From: Nematostella vectensis
Lineage: Eukaryota > Cnidaria > Anthozoa > Actiniaria > Edwardsiidae
Assembly: GCF_932526225.1 (NCBI RefSeq)
Contig: NC_064041.1
Coordinates: 16,987,888 to 17,051,887 of the forward strand
DNA: 64,000 nucleotides
Reading direction: 5' to 3'
Position 1 is the stretch's first letter. Every line of letters starts with the position of its first letter. The notes under the pieces are model-generated. The model saw nothing but the letters and a program-made list of their open reading frames with translations. It was not told where the DNA came from and did no database searches. Below are positions 14,755 through 28,799 of this stretch, in pieces. Position numbers and translations under genes: made by a program.

Positions 14755-17700
14755 ACAAGAACTAACTAGATTCCTTGGATAACTTGATTAAGTAGATTCT
14801 AACATAGAGCATAGCGCTCGATAGATTGATATACCTTTTTTTCCGAGTATACTGTTTTATTTTTCCTAATGTTACTTTTTGGAATTTACATTCGGAAAAA
14901 AAAGAATTATCGATTGTAACCTTTTGGAGGTTACACTCGTAAAACAAATTCCCGAATGTAACCCTGAAGCTTTTCCCGAATGTAACCTCCAGTCCGATGG
15001 TGACTTTACTTGGGATAGTTTACGATACCAATAGTATTAAAAGTAATTTTCATTACAATTCCCTTCAGCAATGCCACGTTAGTCTTTCGTTGCGGGCACT
15101 CGACTACTAACGCAGCTACCCGGGTTCGATTCCCGCTGATAGCCTATTTTTTTTCTTTCTTTTTTTTTTAAATATCGATACTTAATTATACTGTTCTTGC
15201 TGTATCATGACATAAAAAGAAGGTATAGGGACATTTTTATGTACTCTCAGCATCTTTGATGTGCTCATGCTTTGTTCAGGATCCTGTACATATTTTATGC
15301 ACACAAGAACTAACTAGATTCCTTGGATAACTTGATTAAGTAGATTCTAACATAGAGCATAGCGCTCGATAGATTGATATACCTTTTTTTCAGAGTATAC
15401 TGTTTTGTTTTTCCTAATGTTATTTTTTGGAATTTACATTCGGAAAAAAAATTATCGATTGTAACCTTTTGGAGGTTACACTCGTAAAACAAATTCCCGA
15501 ATGTAACCCTGAAGCTTTTCCCGAATGTAACCTCCAGTCCGATGGTGACTTTGCTTGGGATAGTTTACGATACCAATAGTATTAAAAGTAATTTTCATTA
15601 CAATTCCCTTCAGCAATGCCACGTTAGTCTTTCGTTGCTGGCACTTGACTACTAACGCAGCAACCCGGGTTCGATTCCCGCTGATAGCCTATTTTTTTTT
15701 CTTTATTTTTTTTTATTAAATATCGATACTTAATTATACTGTTCTTGGTGTGTCATGACATAAAAAGAAGATATAGGAACACTTTTATGTACTCTCAGCA
15801 TCTTTGATGTGCTCATGCTTTGTTCAGGATCCTGTACATATTTTATGCACACAAGAACTAACTAGATTCCTTGGATAACTTGATTAAGTAGATTCTAACA
15901 TAGAGCATAGCGCTCGATAGATTGATATACCTTTTTTTCCGAGTATACTGTTTTATTTTTCCTAATGTTACTTTTTGGAATTTACATTCGGAAAAAAAAT
16001 TATCGATTGTAACCTTTTGGAGGTTACACTCGTAAAACAAATTCCCGAATGTAACCTTGAAGCTTTTCCCGAATGTAACCTCCAGTCCGATGGTGACTTT
16101 GCTTGGGATAGTTTACGATACCAATAGTATTAAAAGTAATTTTCATTACAATTCCCTTCAGCAATGCCACGTTAGTCTTTCGTTGCGGGCACTTGACTAC
16201 TAACGCAGCGACCCGGGTTCGATTCCCGCTGATAGCCTATTTTTTTCTTTATTTTTTTTTTAAATATCGATACTTAATTATACTGTTGTTGGTGTGTCAT
16301 GACATTAAAAGAAGGTATAGGGACATTTTTATGTACTCTCAGCATCTTTGATGTGCTCATGCTTTGTTCAGGATCCTGTACATATTTTATGCACACAAGA
16401 ACTAACTAGATTCCTTGGATAACTTGATTAAGTAGATTCTAACATAGAGCATAGCGCTCGATAGATTGATATACCTTTTTTTCCGAGTATACTGTTTTAT
16501 TTTTCCTAATGTTACTTTTTGGAATTTACATTCGGAAAAAAAAGAATTATCGATTGTAACCTTTTGGAGGTTACACTCGTAAAACAAATTCCCGAATGTA
16601 ACCCTGAAGCTTTTCCCGAATGTAACCTCCAGTCCGATGGTGACTTTACTTGGGATAGTTTACGATACCAATAGTATTAAAAGTAATTTTCATTACAATT
16701 CCCTTCAGCAATGCCACGTTAGTCTTTCGTTGCGGGCACTCGACTACTAACGCAGCTACCCGGGTTCGATTCCCGCTGATAGCCTATTTTTTTTCTTTCT
16801 TTTTTTTTTAAATATCGATACTTAATTATACTGTTCTTGCTGTATCATGACATAAAAAGAAGGTATAGGGACATTTTTATGTACTCTCAGCATCTTTGAT
16901 GTGCTCATGCTTTGTTCAGGATCCTGTACATATTTTATGCACACAAGAACTAACTAGATTCCTTGGATAACTTGATTAAGTAGATTCTAACATAGAGCAT
17001 AGCGCTCGATAGATTGATATACCTTTTTTTCAGAGTATACTGTTTTGTTTTTCCTAATGTTACTTTTTGGAATTTACATTCGGAAAAAAAATTATCGATT
17101 GTAACCTTTTGGAGGTTACACTCGTAAAACAAATTCCCGAATGTAACCCTGAAGCTTTTCCCGAATGTAACCTCCAGTCCGATGGTGACTTTGCTTGGGA
17201 TAGTTTACGATACCAATAGTATTAAAAGTAATTTTCATTACAATTCCCTTCAGCAATGCCACGTTAGTCTTTCGTTGCTGGCACTTGACTACTAACGCAG
17301 CAACCCGGGTTCGATTCCCGCTGATAGCCTATTTTTTTTTCTTTATTTTTTTTTATTAAATATCGATACTTAATTATACTGTTCTTGGTGTGTCATGACA
17401 TAAAAAGAAGATATAGGAACACTTTTATGTACTCTCAGCATCTTTGATGTGCTCATGCTTTGTTCAGGATCCTGTACATATTTTATGCACACAAGAACTA
17501 ACTAGATTCCTTGGATAACTTGATTAAGTAGATTCTAACATAGAGCATAGCGCTCGATAGATTGATATACCTTTTTTTCCGAGTATACTGTTTTATTTTT
17601 CCTAATGTTACTTTTTGGAATTTACATTCGGAAAAAAAATTATCGATTGTAACCTTTTGGAGGTTACACTCGTAAAACAAATTCCCGAATGTAACCTTGA

Positions 17701-18040
17701 AGCTTTTCCCGAATGTAACCTCCAGTCCGATGGTGACTTTGCTTGGGATAGTTTACGATACCAATAGTATTAAAAGTAATTTTCATTACAATTCCCTTCA
17801 GCAATGCCACGTTAGTCTTTCGTTGCGGGCACTTGACTACTAACGCAGCGACCCGGGTTCGATTCCCGCTGATAGCCTATTTTTTTTCTTTACTTTTTTT
17901 TTTAAATATCGATAATAAATTATACTGTTCTTGGTGTGTCATGACATAAAAAGAAGGTATAGGGACATTTTTATGTACTCTCAGCATCTTTGATGTGCTC
18001 ATGCTTTGTTCAGGATCCTGTACATATTTTATGCACACAA
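14755..18040 (+). repeat. Tandem duplication of a three-monomer block (1640 bp)
   Basis: About 14755-16394 corresponds to 16395-18040. Shared markers in order are the extra GAA after the A tract, CTTGCTGTATCATGAC, CTTTCGTTGCTGGCAC with AGATATAGGAACAC, and GTAACCTTGAAGC. The two copies part after about 17880, where the second continues TATCGATAATAAATTAT. Confidence 0.8.
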
Positions 18041-20769
18041 GAACTAACTAGATTCCTTGGATAACTTGATTAAGTAGATTCTAACATAGAGCATAGCGCT
18101 TCATATATTGATATACCTTTTTTTCCAAGTATACTGTTTTATTTTTCCTAATGTTACTTTTTGGAATTTACATTCGGAAAAAAAATTATCGATTGTAACC
18201 TTTTGGAGGTTACACTCGTAAAACAAATTCCCGAATGTAACCCTGAAGCTTTTCCCGAATGTAACCTCCAGTCCGATGGTGACTTTACTTGGGATAGTTT
18301 ACGATACCAATAGTATTAAAAGTAATTTTCATTACAATTCCCTTCAGCAATGCCACGTTAGTCTTTCGTTGCTGGCACTTGACTACTAACGCAGCAACCC
18401 GGGTTCGATTCCCGCTGATAGCCTATTTTTTTTTTTCTTTATTTTTTTTTTATTAAATATCGATACTTAATTATACTGTTCTTGGTGTGTCATGACATAA
18501 AAAGAAGATATAGGAACACTTTTATGTACTCTCAGCATCTTTGATGTGCTCATGCTTTGTTCAGGATCCTGTACATATTTTATGCACACAAGAACTAACT
18601 AGATTCCTTGGATAACTTGATTAAGTAGATTCTAACATAGAGCATAGCGCTCGATAGATTGATATACCTTTTTTTCCGAGTATACTGTTTTATTTTTCCT
18701 AATGTTACTTTTTGGAATTTACATTCGGAAAAAAAATTATCGATTGTAACCTTTTGGAGGTTACACTCGTAAAACAAATTCCCGAATGTAACCTTGAAGC
18801 TTTTCCCGAATGTAACCTCCAGTCCGATGGTGACTTTGCTTGGGATAGTTTACGATACCAATAGTATTAAAAGTAATTTTCATTACAATTCCCTTCAGTA
18901 ATGCCACGTTAGTCTTTCGTTGCGGGCACTTGACTACTAACGCAGCGACCCGGGTTCGATTCCCGCTGATAGCCTATTTTTTTCCTTCTTTTTTTTTTAA
19001 ATATCGATATTTAATTATACTGTTCTTGGTGTGTCATGACATAAAAAGAAGGTATAGGGACATTTTTATGTACTCTCAGCATCTTTGATGTGCTCATGCT
19101 TTGTTCAGGATCCTGTACATATTTTATGCACACAAGAACTAACTAGATTCCTTGGATAACTTGATTAAGTAGATTCTAACATAGAGCATAGCGCTCGATA
19201 GATTGATATACCTTTTTTTCCGAGTATACTGTTTTATTTTTCCTAATGTTACTTTTTGGAATTTACATTCGGACAAAAAAATTATCGATTGTAACCTTTT
19301 GGAGGTTACACTCGTAAAACGATTTCCCGAATGTAACCCTGAAGCTTTTCCCGAATGTAACCTCCAGTCCAATGGTGACTTTGCTTGGGATAGTTTACGA
19401 TACCAATAGTATTAAAAGTAATTTTCATTACAATTCCCTTCAGCAATGCCACGTTAGTCTTTCGTTACTGGCACTTGACTACTAACGCAGCAACCCGGGT
19501 TCGATTCCCGCTGATAGCCTATTTTTTTTTCTTTATTTTTTTTAATTAAATATCGATACTTAATTATACTGTTCTTGGTGTGTCATGACATAAAAAGAAG
19601 ATATAGGAACACTTTTATGTACTCTCAGCATCTTTGATGTGCTCATGCTTTGTTCAGGATCCTGTACATATTTTATGCACACAAGAACTAACTAGATTCC
19701 TTGGATAACTTGATTAAGTAGATTCTAACATAGAGCATAGCGCTCGATAGATTGATATACCTTTTTTTCCGAGTATACTGTTTTATTTTTCCTAATGTTA
19801 CTTTTTGGAATTTACATTCGGACAAAAAAATTATCGATTGTAACCTTTTGGAGGTTACACTCGTAAAACGATTTCCCGAATGTAACCCTGAAGCTTTTCC
19901 CGAATGTAACCTCCAGTCCGATGGTGACTTTGCTTGGGATAGTTTACGATACCAATAGTATTAAAAGTAATTTTCATTACAATTCCCTTCAGCAATGCCA
20001 CGTTAGTCTTTCGTTGCTGGCACTTGACTACTAACGCAGCAACCCGGGTTCGATTCCCGCTGATAGCCTATTTTTTTTTTCTTTATTTTTTTTTATTAAA
20101 TATCGATACTTAATTATACTGTTCTTGGTGTGTCATGACATAAAAAGAAGATATAGGAACACTTTTATGTACTCTCAGCATCTTTGATGTGCTCATGCTT
20201 TGTTCAGGATCCTGTACATATTTTATGCACACAAGAACTAACTAGATTCCTTGGATAACTTGATTAAGTAGATTCTAACATAGAGCATAGCGCTCGATAG
20301 ATTGATATACCTTTTTTTCCGAGTATACTGTTTTATTATTCCTAATGTTACTTTTTGGAATTTACATTCGGAAAAAAAATAACCTTTTGGAGGTTACACT
20401 CGTAAAAGAAATTCCCGAATGTAACCCTGAAGCTTTTCCCGAATGTAACCTCCAGTCCGATGGTGACTTTGCTTGGGATAGTTTACGATACCAATAGTAT
20501 TAAAAGTAATTTTCATTACAATTCCCTTCAGCAATGCCACGTTAGTCTTTCGTTGCGGGCACTTGACTACTAACGCAGCGACCCGGGTTCGATTCCCGCT
20601 GATAGCCTATTTTTTTCCTTCTTTTTTTTTTTAAATATCGATATTTAATTATACTGTTCTTGGTGTGTCATGACATAAAAAGAAGGTATAGGGACATTTT
20701 TATGTACTCTCAGCATCTTTGATGTGCTCATGCTTTGTTCAGGATCCTGTACATATTTTATGCACACAA

Positions 20770-23700
20770 GAACTAACTAGATTCCTTGGATAACTTGATT
20801 AAGTAGATTCTAACATAGAGCATAGCGCTCGATAGATTGATATACCTTTTTTTTCCGAGTATACTGTTTTATTTTTCCTAATGTTACTTTTTGGAATTTA
20901 CATTCGGACAAAAAAATTATCGATTGTAACCTTTTGGAGGTTACACTCGTAAAACGATTTCCCGAATGTAACCCTGAAGCTTTTCCCGAATGTAACCTCC
21001 AGTCCAATGGTGACTTTGCTTGGGATAGTTTACGATACCAATAGTATTAAAAGTAATTTTCATTACAATTCCCTTCAGCAATGCCACGTTAGTCTTTCGT
21101 TACTGGCACTTGACTACTAACGCAGCAACCCGGGTTCGATTCCCGCTGATAGCCTATTTTTTTTTCTTTATTTTTTTTTATTAAATATCGATACTTAATT
21201 ATACTGTTCTTGGTGTGTCATGACATAAAAAGAAGATATAGGAACACTTTTATGTACTCTCAGCATCTTTGATGTGCTCATGCTTTGTTCAGGATCCTGT
21301 ACATATTTTATGCACACAAGAACTAACTAGATTCCTTGGATAACTTGATTAAGTAGATTCTAACATAGAGCATAGCGCTCGATAGATTGATATACCTTTT
21401 TTTCCGAGTATACTGTTTTATTTTTCCTAATGTTACTTTTTGGAATTTACATTCGGAAAAAAAATTATCGATTGTAACCTTTTGGAGGTTACACTCGTAA
21501 AACAAATTCCCGAATGTAACCTTGAAGCTTTTCCCGAATGTAACCTCCAGTCCGATGGTGACTTTGCTTGGGATAGTTTACGATACCAATAGTATTAAAA
21601 GTAATTTTCATTACAATTCCCTTCAGCAATGCCACGTTAGTCTTTCGTTGCGGGCACTTGACTACTAACGCAGCGACCCGGGTTCGATTCCCGATAATAG
21701 CCTATTTTTTTTCTTTTTTTTTTTTTAAATATCGATACTTAATTATACTGTTCTTGGTGTCTCATGACATAAAAAGAAGGTATAGGGACATTTTTATGTA
21801 CTCTCAGCATCTTTGATGTGCTCATGCTTTGTTGAGGATCCTGTACATATTTTATGCACACAAGAACTAACTAGATTCCTTGGATAACTTGATTAAGTAG
21901 ATTCTAACATAGAGCATAGCGCTCGATAGATTGATATACCTTTTTTTCAGAGTATACTGTTTTATTTTTCCTAATGTTACTTTTTGGAATTTACATTCGG
22001 AAAAAAAATTATCGATTGTAACCTTTTGGAGGTTACACTCGTAAAACAAATTCCCGAATGTAACCCTGAAGCTTTTCCCGAATGTAACCTCCAGTCCGAT
22101 GGTGACTTTGCTTGGGATAGTTTACGATACCAATAGTATTAAAAGTAATTTTCATTACAATTCCCTTCAGCAATGCCACGTTAGTCTTTCTTTGCGGGCA
22201 CTTGACTACTAACGCAACGAGCCGGGTTCGATTCCCGCTGATAGCCTATTTTTTTTCTTTTTTTTTTTTTTTAATATCGATACTTAATTATACTGTTGTT
22301 GGTGTGTCATGACATAAAAAGAAGGTATAGGGACATTTTTATGTACTCTCAGCATCTTTGATGTGCTCATGCTTTGTTCAGGATCCTGTACATATTTTAT
22401 GCACACAAGAACTAACTAGATTCCTTGGATAACTTGATTAAGTAGATTCTAACATAGAGCATAGCGCTCGATAGATTGATATACCTTTTTTTCCGAGTAT
22501 ACTGTTTTATTTTTCCTAATGTTACTTTTTGGAATTTACATTCGGAAAAAAAATTATCGATTGTAACCTTTTGGAGGTTACACTAGTAAAACAAATTCCC
22601 GAATGTAACCATGAAGCTTTTCCCGAATGTAACCTCCAGTCCGATGGTGACTTTGCTTGGGATAGTTTACGATACCAATAGTATTAAAAGTAATTTTCAT
22701 TACAATTCCCTTCAGCAATGCCACGTTAGTCTTTCGTTGCTGGCACTTGACTACTAACGCAGCAACCCGGGTTCGATTCCCGGTGATAGCCTATTTTTTT
22801 TTCTTTATTTTTTTTATTAAATATTGATACTTAATTATACTGTTCTTGGTGTGTCATGACATAAAAAGAAGGTATAGGAACACTTTTATGTACTCTCAGC
22901 ATCTTTGATGTGCTCATGCTTTGTTCAGGATCCTGCACATATTTTATGCACACAAGAACTAACTAGATTCCTTGGATAACTTGATTAAGTAGATTCTAAC
23001 ATAGAGCATAGCACTCGATAGATTGACATACCTTTTTTTCCGAGTATACTGTTTTATTTTTTCCTAATGTTACTTTTTGGAATTTACATTCGGAAAAAAA
23101 ATTATTGATTGTAACCTTTTGGAGGTTACACTCGTAAAACAAATTCCCGAATGTAACCCTGAAGCTTTTCCCGAATGTAACCTCCAGTCCGATGGTGACT
23201 TTGCTTGGGATAGTTTACGATACCAATAGTATTAAAAGTAATTTTCATTACAATTCCCTTCATCAATACCACGTTAGTCTTTCGTTGCGGGCACTTGACT
23301 ACTAACGCAGCGACCCGGGTTCGATTCCCGCTGATAGCCTATTTTTTTACTTTATTTTATTTTTTTTTAAATATCGATACTTAATTATACTGTTCTTGGT
23401 GTGTCATGACATAAAAAGAAGGTATAGGGACATTTTTATGTACTCTCAGCATCTTTGATGTGCTCATGCTTTGTTCAGGATCCTGTACATATTTTATGCA
23501 CACAAGAACTAACTAGATTCCTTGGATAACTTGATTAAGTAGATTCTAACATAGAGCATAGCGCTCGATAGATTGATATACCTTTTTTTCCGAGTATACT
23601 GTTTTATTTTTCCTAATGTTACTTTTTGGAATTTACATTCGGACAAAAAAATTATCGATTGTAACCTTTTGGAGGTTACACTCGTAAAACGATTTCCCGA

Positions 23701-25100
23701 ATGTAACCCTGAAGCTTTTCCCGAATGTAACCTCCAGTCCAATGGTGACTTTGCTTGGGATAGTTTACGATACCAATAGTATTAAAAGTAATTTTCATTA
23801 CAATTCCCTTCAGCAATGCCACGTTAGTCTTTCGTTGCTGGCACTTGACTACTAACGCAGCAACCCGGGTTCCATTCCCGCTGATAGCTTTTTTTTTTTT
23901 CTTTATTTTTTTTTATTAAATATCGATACTTAATTATACTTTTCTTGGTGTGTCATGACATAAAAAGAAGATATAGGAACACTTTTATGTACTCTCAGCA
24001 TCTTTGATGTGCTCATGCTTTGTTCAGGATCCTGTACATATTTTATGCACACAAGAACTAACTAGATTCCTTGGATAACTTGATTAAGTAGATTCTAACA
24101 TAGAGCATAGCGCTCGATAGATTGATATACCTTTTTTTCCGAGTATACTGTTTTATTTTTCCTAATGTTACTTTTTGGAATTTACATTCGGAAAAAAAAT
24201 TATCGATTGTAAGCTTTTGGAGGTTACACTCGTAAAACAAATTCCCGAATGTAACCTTGAAGCTTTTCCCGAATGTAACCTCCAGTCCGATTGTGACTTT
24301 GCTTGGGATAGTTTACGATACCAATAGTATTAAAAGTAATTTTCATTACAATTCCCTTCAGCAATGCCACGTTAGTCTTTCGTTGCGGGCACTTGACTAC
24401 TAACGCAGCGACCCGGGTTCGATTCCCGATAATAGCCTATTTTTTTTCTTTACTTTTTTTTTAAATATCGATAATAAATTATACTGTTCTTGGTGTGTCA
24501 TGACATAAAAAGAAGGTATAGGGACATTTTTATGTACTCTCAGCATCTTTGATGTGCTCATGCTTTGTTCAGGATCCTGTACATATTTTATGCACACAAG
24601 AACTAACTAGATTCCTTGGATAACTTGATTAAGTAGATTCTAACATAGAGCATAGCGCTCGATAGATTGATTTACCTTTTTTTCAGAGTATACTGTTTTA
24701 TTTTTCCTAATGTTACTTTTTGGAATTTACATTCGGAAAAAAAAAAAATATCGATTGTAACCTTTTGGAGGTTACACTCGTAAAACAAATTCCCGAATGT
24801 AACCCTGAAGCTTTTCCCGAATGTAACCTCCAGTCCGATGGTGACTTTGCTTGGGATAGTTTACGATACCAATAGTATTAAAAGTAATTTTCATTACAAT
24901 TCCCTTCAGCAATGCCACGTTAGTCTTTCTTTGCGGGCACTTGACTACTAACGCAACGAGCCGGGTTCGATTCCCGCTGATAGCCTATTTTTTTTCTTTT
25001 TTTTTTTTTTAATATCGATACTTAATTATACTGTTGTTGGTGTGTCATGACATAAAAAGAAGGTATAGGGACATTTTTATGTACTCTCAGCATCTTTGAT
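20770..25100 (+). repeat. Repeated five-monomer block (about 2.73 kb period)
   Basis: The order of monomer types starting near 20770 recurs near 23502: GGACAAAAAAATT plus CAGTCCAATGG, then GTAACCTTGAAGC plus CCCGATAATAGCC, then TTCAGAG plus CGCAACGAGCC. Intervals are 2732, 2735 and 2740 bp. The first type also occurs at about 19132, so longer relations exist. The second copy has extra private changes near 23870-23900. Confidence 0.65.
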
Positions 25101-25531
25101 GTGCTCATGCTTTGTTCAGGATCCTGTACATATTTTATGCACACAAGAACTAACTAGATTCCTTGGATAACTTGATTAAGTAGATTCTAACATAGAGCAT
25201 AGCGCTCGATAGATTGATATACCTTTTTTTCCGAGTATACTGTTTTATTTTTCCTAATGTTACTTTTTGGAATTTACATTCGGAAAAAAAATTATCGATT
25301 GTAACCTTTTGGAGGTTACACTCGTAAAACAAATTCCCGAATGTAACCCTGAAGCTTTTCCCGAATGTAACCTCCAGTCCGATGGTGACTTTGCTTGGGA
25401 TAGTTTACGATACCAATAGTATTAAAAGTAATTTTCATTACAATTCCCTTCAGCAATGCCACGTTAGTCTTTCTTTGCGGGCACTTGACTACTAACGCAA
25501 CGAGCCGGGTTCGATTCCCGCTGATAGCCTA

Positions 25532-25564
<33 letters not shown>

Positions 25565-28554
25565 CGATACTTAATTATACTGTTGTTGGTGTGTCATGAC
25601 ATAAAAAGAAGGTATAGGGACATTTTTATGTACTCTCAGCATCTTTGATGTGCTCATGCTTTGTTCAGGATCCTGTACATATTTTATGCACACAAGAACT
25701 AACTAGATTCCTTGGATAACTTGATTAAGTAGATTCTAACATAGAGCATAGCGCTCGATAGATTGATATACCTTTTTTTCCGAGTATACTGTTTTATTTT
25801 TCCTAATGTTACTTTTTGGAATTTACATTCGGAAAAAAAATTATCGATTGTAACCTTTTGGAGGTTACACTCGTAAAACAAATTCCCGAATGTAACCCTG
25901 AAGCTTTTCCCGAATGTAACCTCCAGTCCGATGGTGACTTTGCTTGGGATAGTTTACGATACCAATAGTATTACAAGTAATTTTCATTACAATTCCCTTC
26001 AGCAATGCCACGTTAGTCTTTCGTTGCGGGCACTTGACTACTAACGCAGCGACCCGGGTTCGATTCCCGCTGATAGCCTATTTTTTTTTCTTTACTTTTT
26101 TTTTTTTAAATATCGATACTTAATTATACTGTTCTTGGTGTGTCATGACATAAAAAGAAGGTATAGGGACATTTTTATGTACTCTCAGCATCTTTGATGT
26201 GCCAATGCTTTGTTCAGGATTTTGTACATATTTTATGCACACAAGAACTAACTAGATTCCTTTGATAACTTGATTAAGTAGATTCTAACATAGAGCATAG
26301 CGCTCGATAGATTGATATACCTTTTTTTCCGAGTATACTGTTTTATTTTTCCTAATGTTACTTTTTGGAATTTACATTCGGAAAAAAAATTATCGATTGT
26401 AACCTTTTGGAGGTTACACTCGTAAAACAAATTCCCGAATGTAACCCTGAAGCTTTTCCCGAATGTAACCTCCAGTCCGATGGTGACTTTGCATGGGATA
26501 GTTTACGATACCAATAGTATTAAAAGTAATTTTCATTACAATTCCATTCAGCAATGCCACGTTAGTCTTTCGTTGCGGGCACTTGTCTACTAACGCAGCG
26601 AACCGGGTTCGATTCCCGCTGATAGCCTATTTTTTTTTTCTTTATTTTTTTTTTTAAATATCGATACTTAATTATACTGTTCTTGGTGTGTCATGACATA
26701 AAAAGAAGGTATAGGGACATTTTTATGTACTCTCAGCATCTTTGATGTGCTCATGCTTTGTTCAGGATCCTGTACATATTTTATGCACACAAGAACTAAC
26801 TAGATTCCTTGGATAACTTGATTAAGTAGATTCTAACATAGAGCATAGCGCTCGATAGATTGATATACCTTTTTTTCCGAGTATACTGTTTTATTTTTCC
26901 TAATGTTACTTTTTGGAATTTACATTCGGACAAAAAATTATCGATTGTAACCTTTTGGAGGTTACACTCGTAAAACGATTTCCCGAATGTAACCCTGAAG
27001 CTTTTCCCGAATGTAACCTCCAGTCCGATGGTGACTTTGCTTGGGATAGTTTACGATACCAATAGTATTAAAAGTAATTTTCATTACAATTCCCTTCAGC
27101 AATGCCACGTTAGTCTTTCGTTGCGGGCACTTGACTACTAACGCAACGAGCCGGGTTCGATTCCCGCTGATAGCCTATTTTTTTTTTATTTTTTTTTTTA
27201 ATATCGATACTTAATTATACTGTTGTTGGTGTGTCATGACATAAAAAGAAGGTATAGGGACATTTTTATGTACTCTCAGCATCTTTGATGTGCTCATGCT
27301 TTGTTCAGGATCCTGTACATATTTTATGCACACAAGAACTAACTAGATTCCTTGGATAACTTGATTAAGTAGATTCTAACATAGAGCATAGCGCTCGATA
27401 GATTGATATACCTTTTTTTCCGAGTATACTGTTTTATTTTTCCTAATGTTACTTTTTGGAATTTACATTCGGAAAAAAAATTATCGATTGTAACCTTTTG
27501 GAGGTTACACTCGTAAAACGATTTCCCGAATGTAACCCTGAAGCTTTTCCCGAATGTAACCTCCAGTCCGATGGTGACTTTGCTTGGGATAGTTTACGAT
27601 ACCAATAGTATTAAAAGTAATTTTCATTACAATTCCCTTCAGCAATGCCACGTTAGTCTTTCGTTGCGGGCACTTGACTACTAACGCAACGAGCCGGGTT
27701 CGATTCCCGCTGATAGCCTATTTTTTTTTTTATTTTTTTTTTTAATATCGATACTTAATTATACTGTTGTTGGTGTGTCATGACATAAAAAGAAGGTATG
27801 GGGACATTTTTATGTACTCTCAGCATCTTTGATGTGCTCATGCTTTGTTCAGGATCCTGTACATATTTTATGCACACAAGAACTAACTAGATTCCTTGGA
27901 TAACTTGATTAAGTAGATTCTAACATAGAGCATAGCGCTCGATAGATTGGTATACCTTTTTTTCCGAGTATACTGTTTTATTTTTCCTAATGTTACTTTT
28001 TGGAATTTACATTCGGACAAAAAAATTATCGATTGTAACCTTTTGGAGGTTACCCTTGTAAAACGATTTCCCGAATGTAACCCTGAAGCTTTTCCCGAAT
28101 GTAACCTCCAGTCCGATGGTGACTTTGCTTGGGATAGTTTACGATACCAATAGTATTAAAAGTAATTTTCATTACAATTCCCTTCAGCAATGCCACGTTA
28201 GTCTTTCGTTGCTGGCACTTGACTACTAACACAGCAACCCGGGTTCGATTCCCGCTGATAGCCTATTTTTTCTTCTTTATTTTTTTTATTAAATATCGAT
28301 ACTTAATTATACTGTTCTTGGTGTGTCATGACATAAAAAGAAGATATAGGAACACTTTTATGTACTCTCAGCATCTTTGATGTGCTCATGCTTTGTTCAG
28401 GATCCTGTACATATTTTATGCACACAAGAACTAACTAGATTCCTTGGATAACTTGATTAAGTAGATTCTAACATAGAGCATAGCGCTCGATAGATTGATA
28501 TACCTTTTTTTCCGAGTATACTGTTTTATTTTTCCTAATGTTACTTTTTGGAAT

Positions 28555-28656
28555 TTACATTCGGAAAAAAAATTATCGATTGTAACCTTTTGGAGGTTAC
28601 ACTCGTAAAACAAATTCCCGAATGTAACCCTGAAGCTTTTCCCGAATGTAACCTCC
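28555..28656. repeat. Cluster of direct and inverted GAATGTAACC motifs in each monomer
   Basis: Five copies of a GA(A/T/G)TGTAACC-like motif lie within about 100 bp: inverted at 28555-28564, direct at 28578-28587, inverted at 28595-28604, direct at 28620-28629 and direct at 28644-28653. They can pair as TGTAACC/GGTTACA with a 7-nt loop (28581-28601), as GGAGGTTACA/TGTAACCTCC (28592-28601 with 28647-28656), and as TTACATTCGG/CCGAATGTAA (28555-28564 with 28618-28627). The cluster recurs in nearly every monomer. It may bind a protein, fold as RNA, or be the trace of an older short repeat from which the monomer grew; the sequence alone does not decide. Confidence 0.8.
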
Positions 28657-28753
28657 AGTCCGATGGTGACTTTGCTTGGGATAGTTTACGATACCAATAG
28701 TATTAAAACTAATTTTCATTACAATTCCCTTCAGCAATGCCACGTTAGTCTTT

Positions 28754-28783
28754 CGTTGCGGGCACTTGACTACTAACGCAGCG
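28754..28783 (+). other. Seven-base-pair stem upstream of the B box
   Basis: CGTTGCG (28754-28760) can pair with CGCAGCG (28777-28783) with one G-U wobble, leaving a 16-nt loop. In one subfamily the 3' arm reads CGCAACG, which makes all pairs Watson-Crick. In another the arms read GTTGCT and AGCAAC (20013-20018 with 20038-20043), again fully paired in a register shifted by one base. Other variants (GCAGCC, GCAGCT, CGATGCG) break one pair. Confidence 0.5.
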
Positions 28784-28788
28784 ACCCG

Positions 28789-28799
28789 GGTTCGATTCC
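28789..28799 (+). promoter_or_regulatory. B-box-like internal Pol III promoter element
   Basis: The 11-mer GGTTCGATTCC is present in most of the roughly 110 monomers, so the window holds on the order of a hundred copies. Variants include GGTTTGATTCC (for example near 2003 and 9108), GGTCCGATTCC (near 37829) and GGTTCCATTCC (near 45456). B-box function is inferred from the consensus only; no transcript is shown. Confidence 0.55.

Noticed and set aside
28431-28613. Recurring 60-residue minus-strand frame in most monomers (MFYECNLQ...), with plus-strand frames of 63-68 residues beside it
   Set aside because: It repeats only because the DNA repeats. It crosses variable A tracts, varies without any preference for silent changes, is broken in a number of copies, and lies over the palindromic motif cluster, which gives it its composition.
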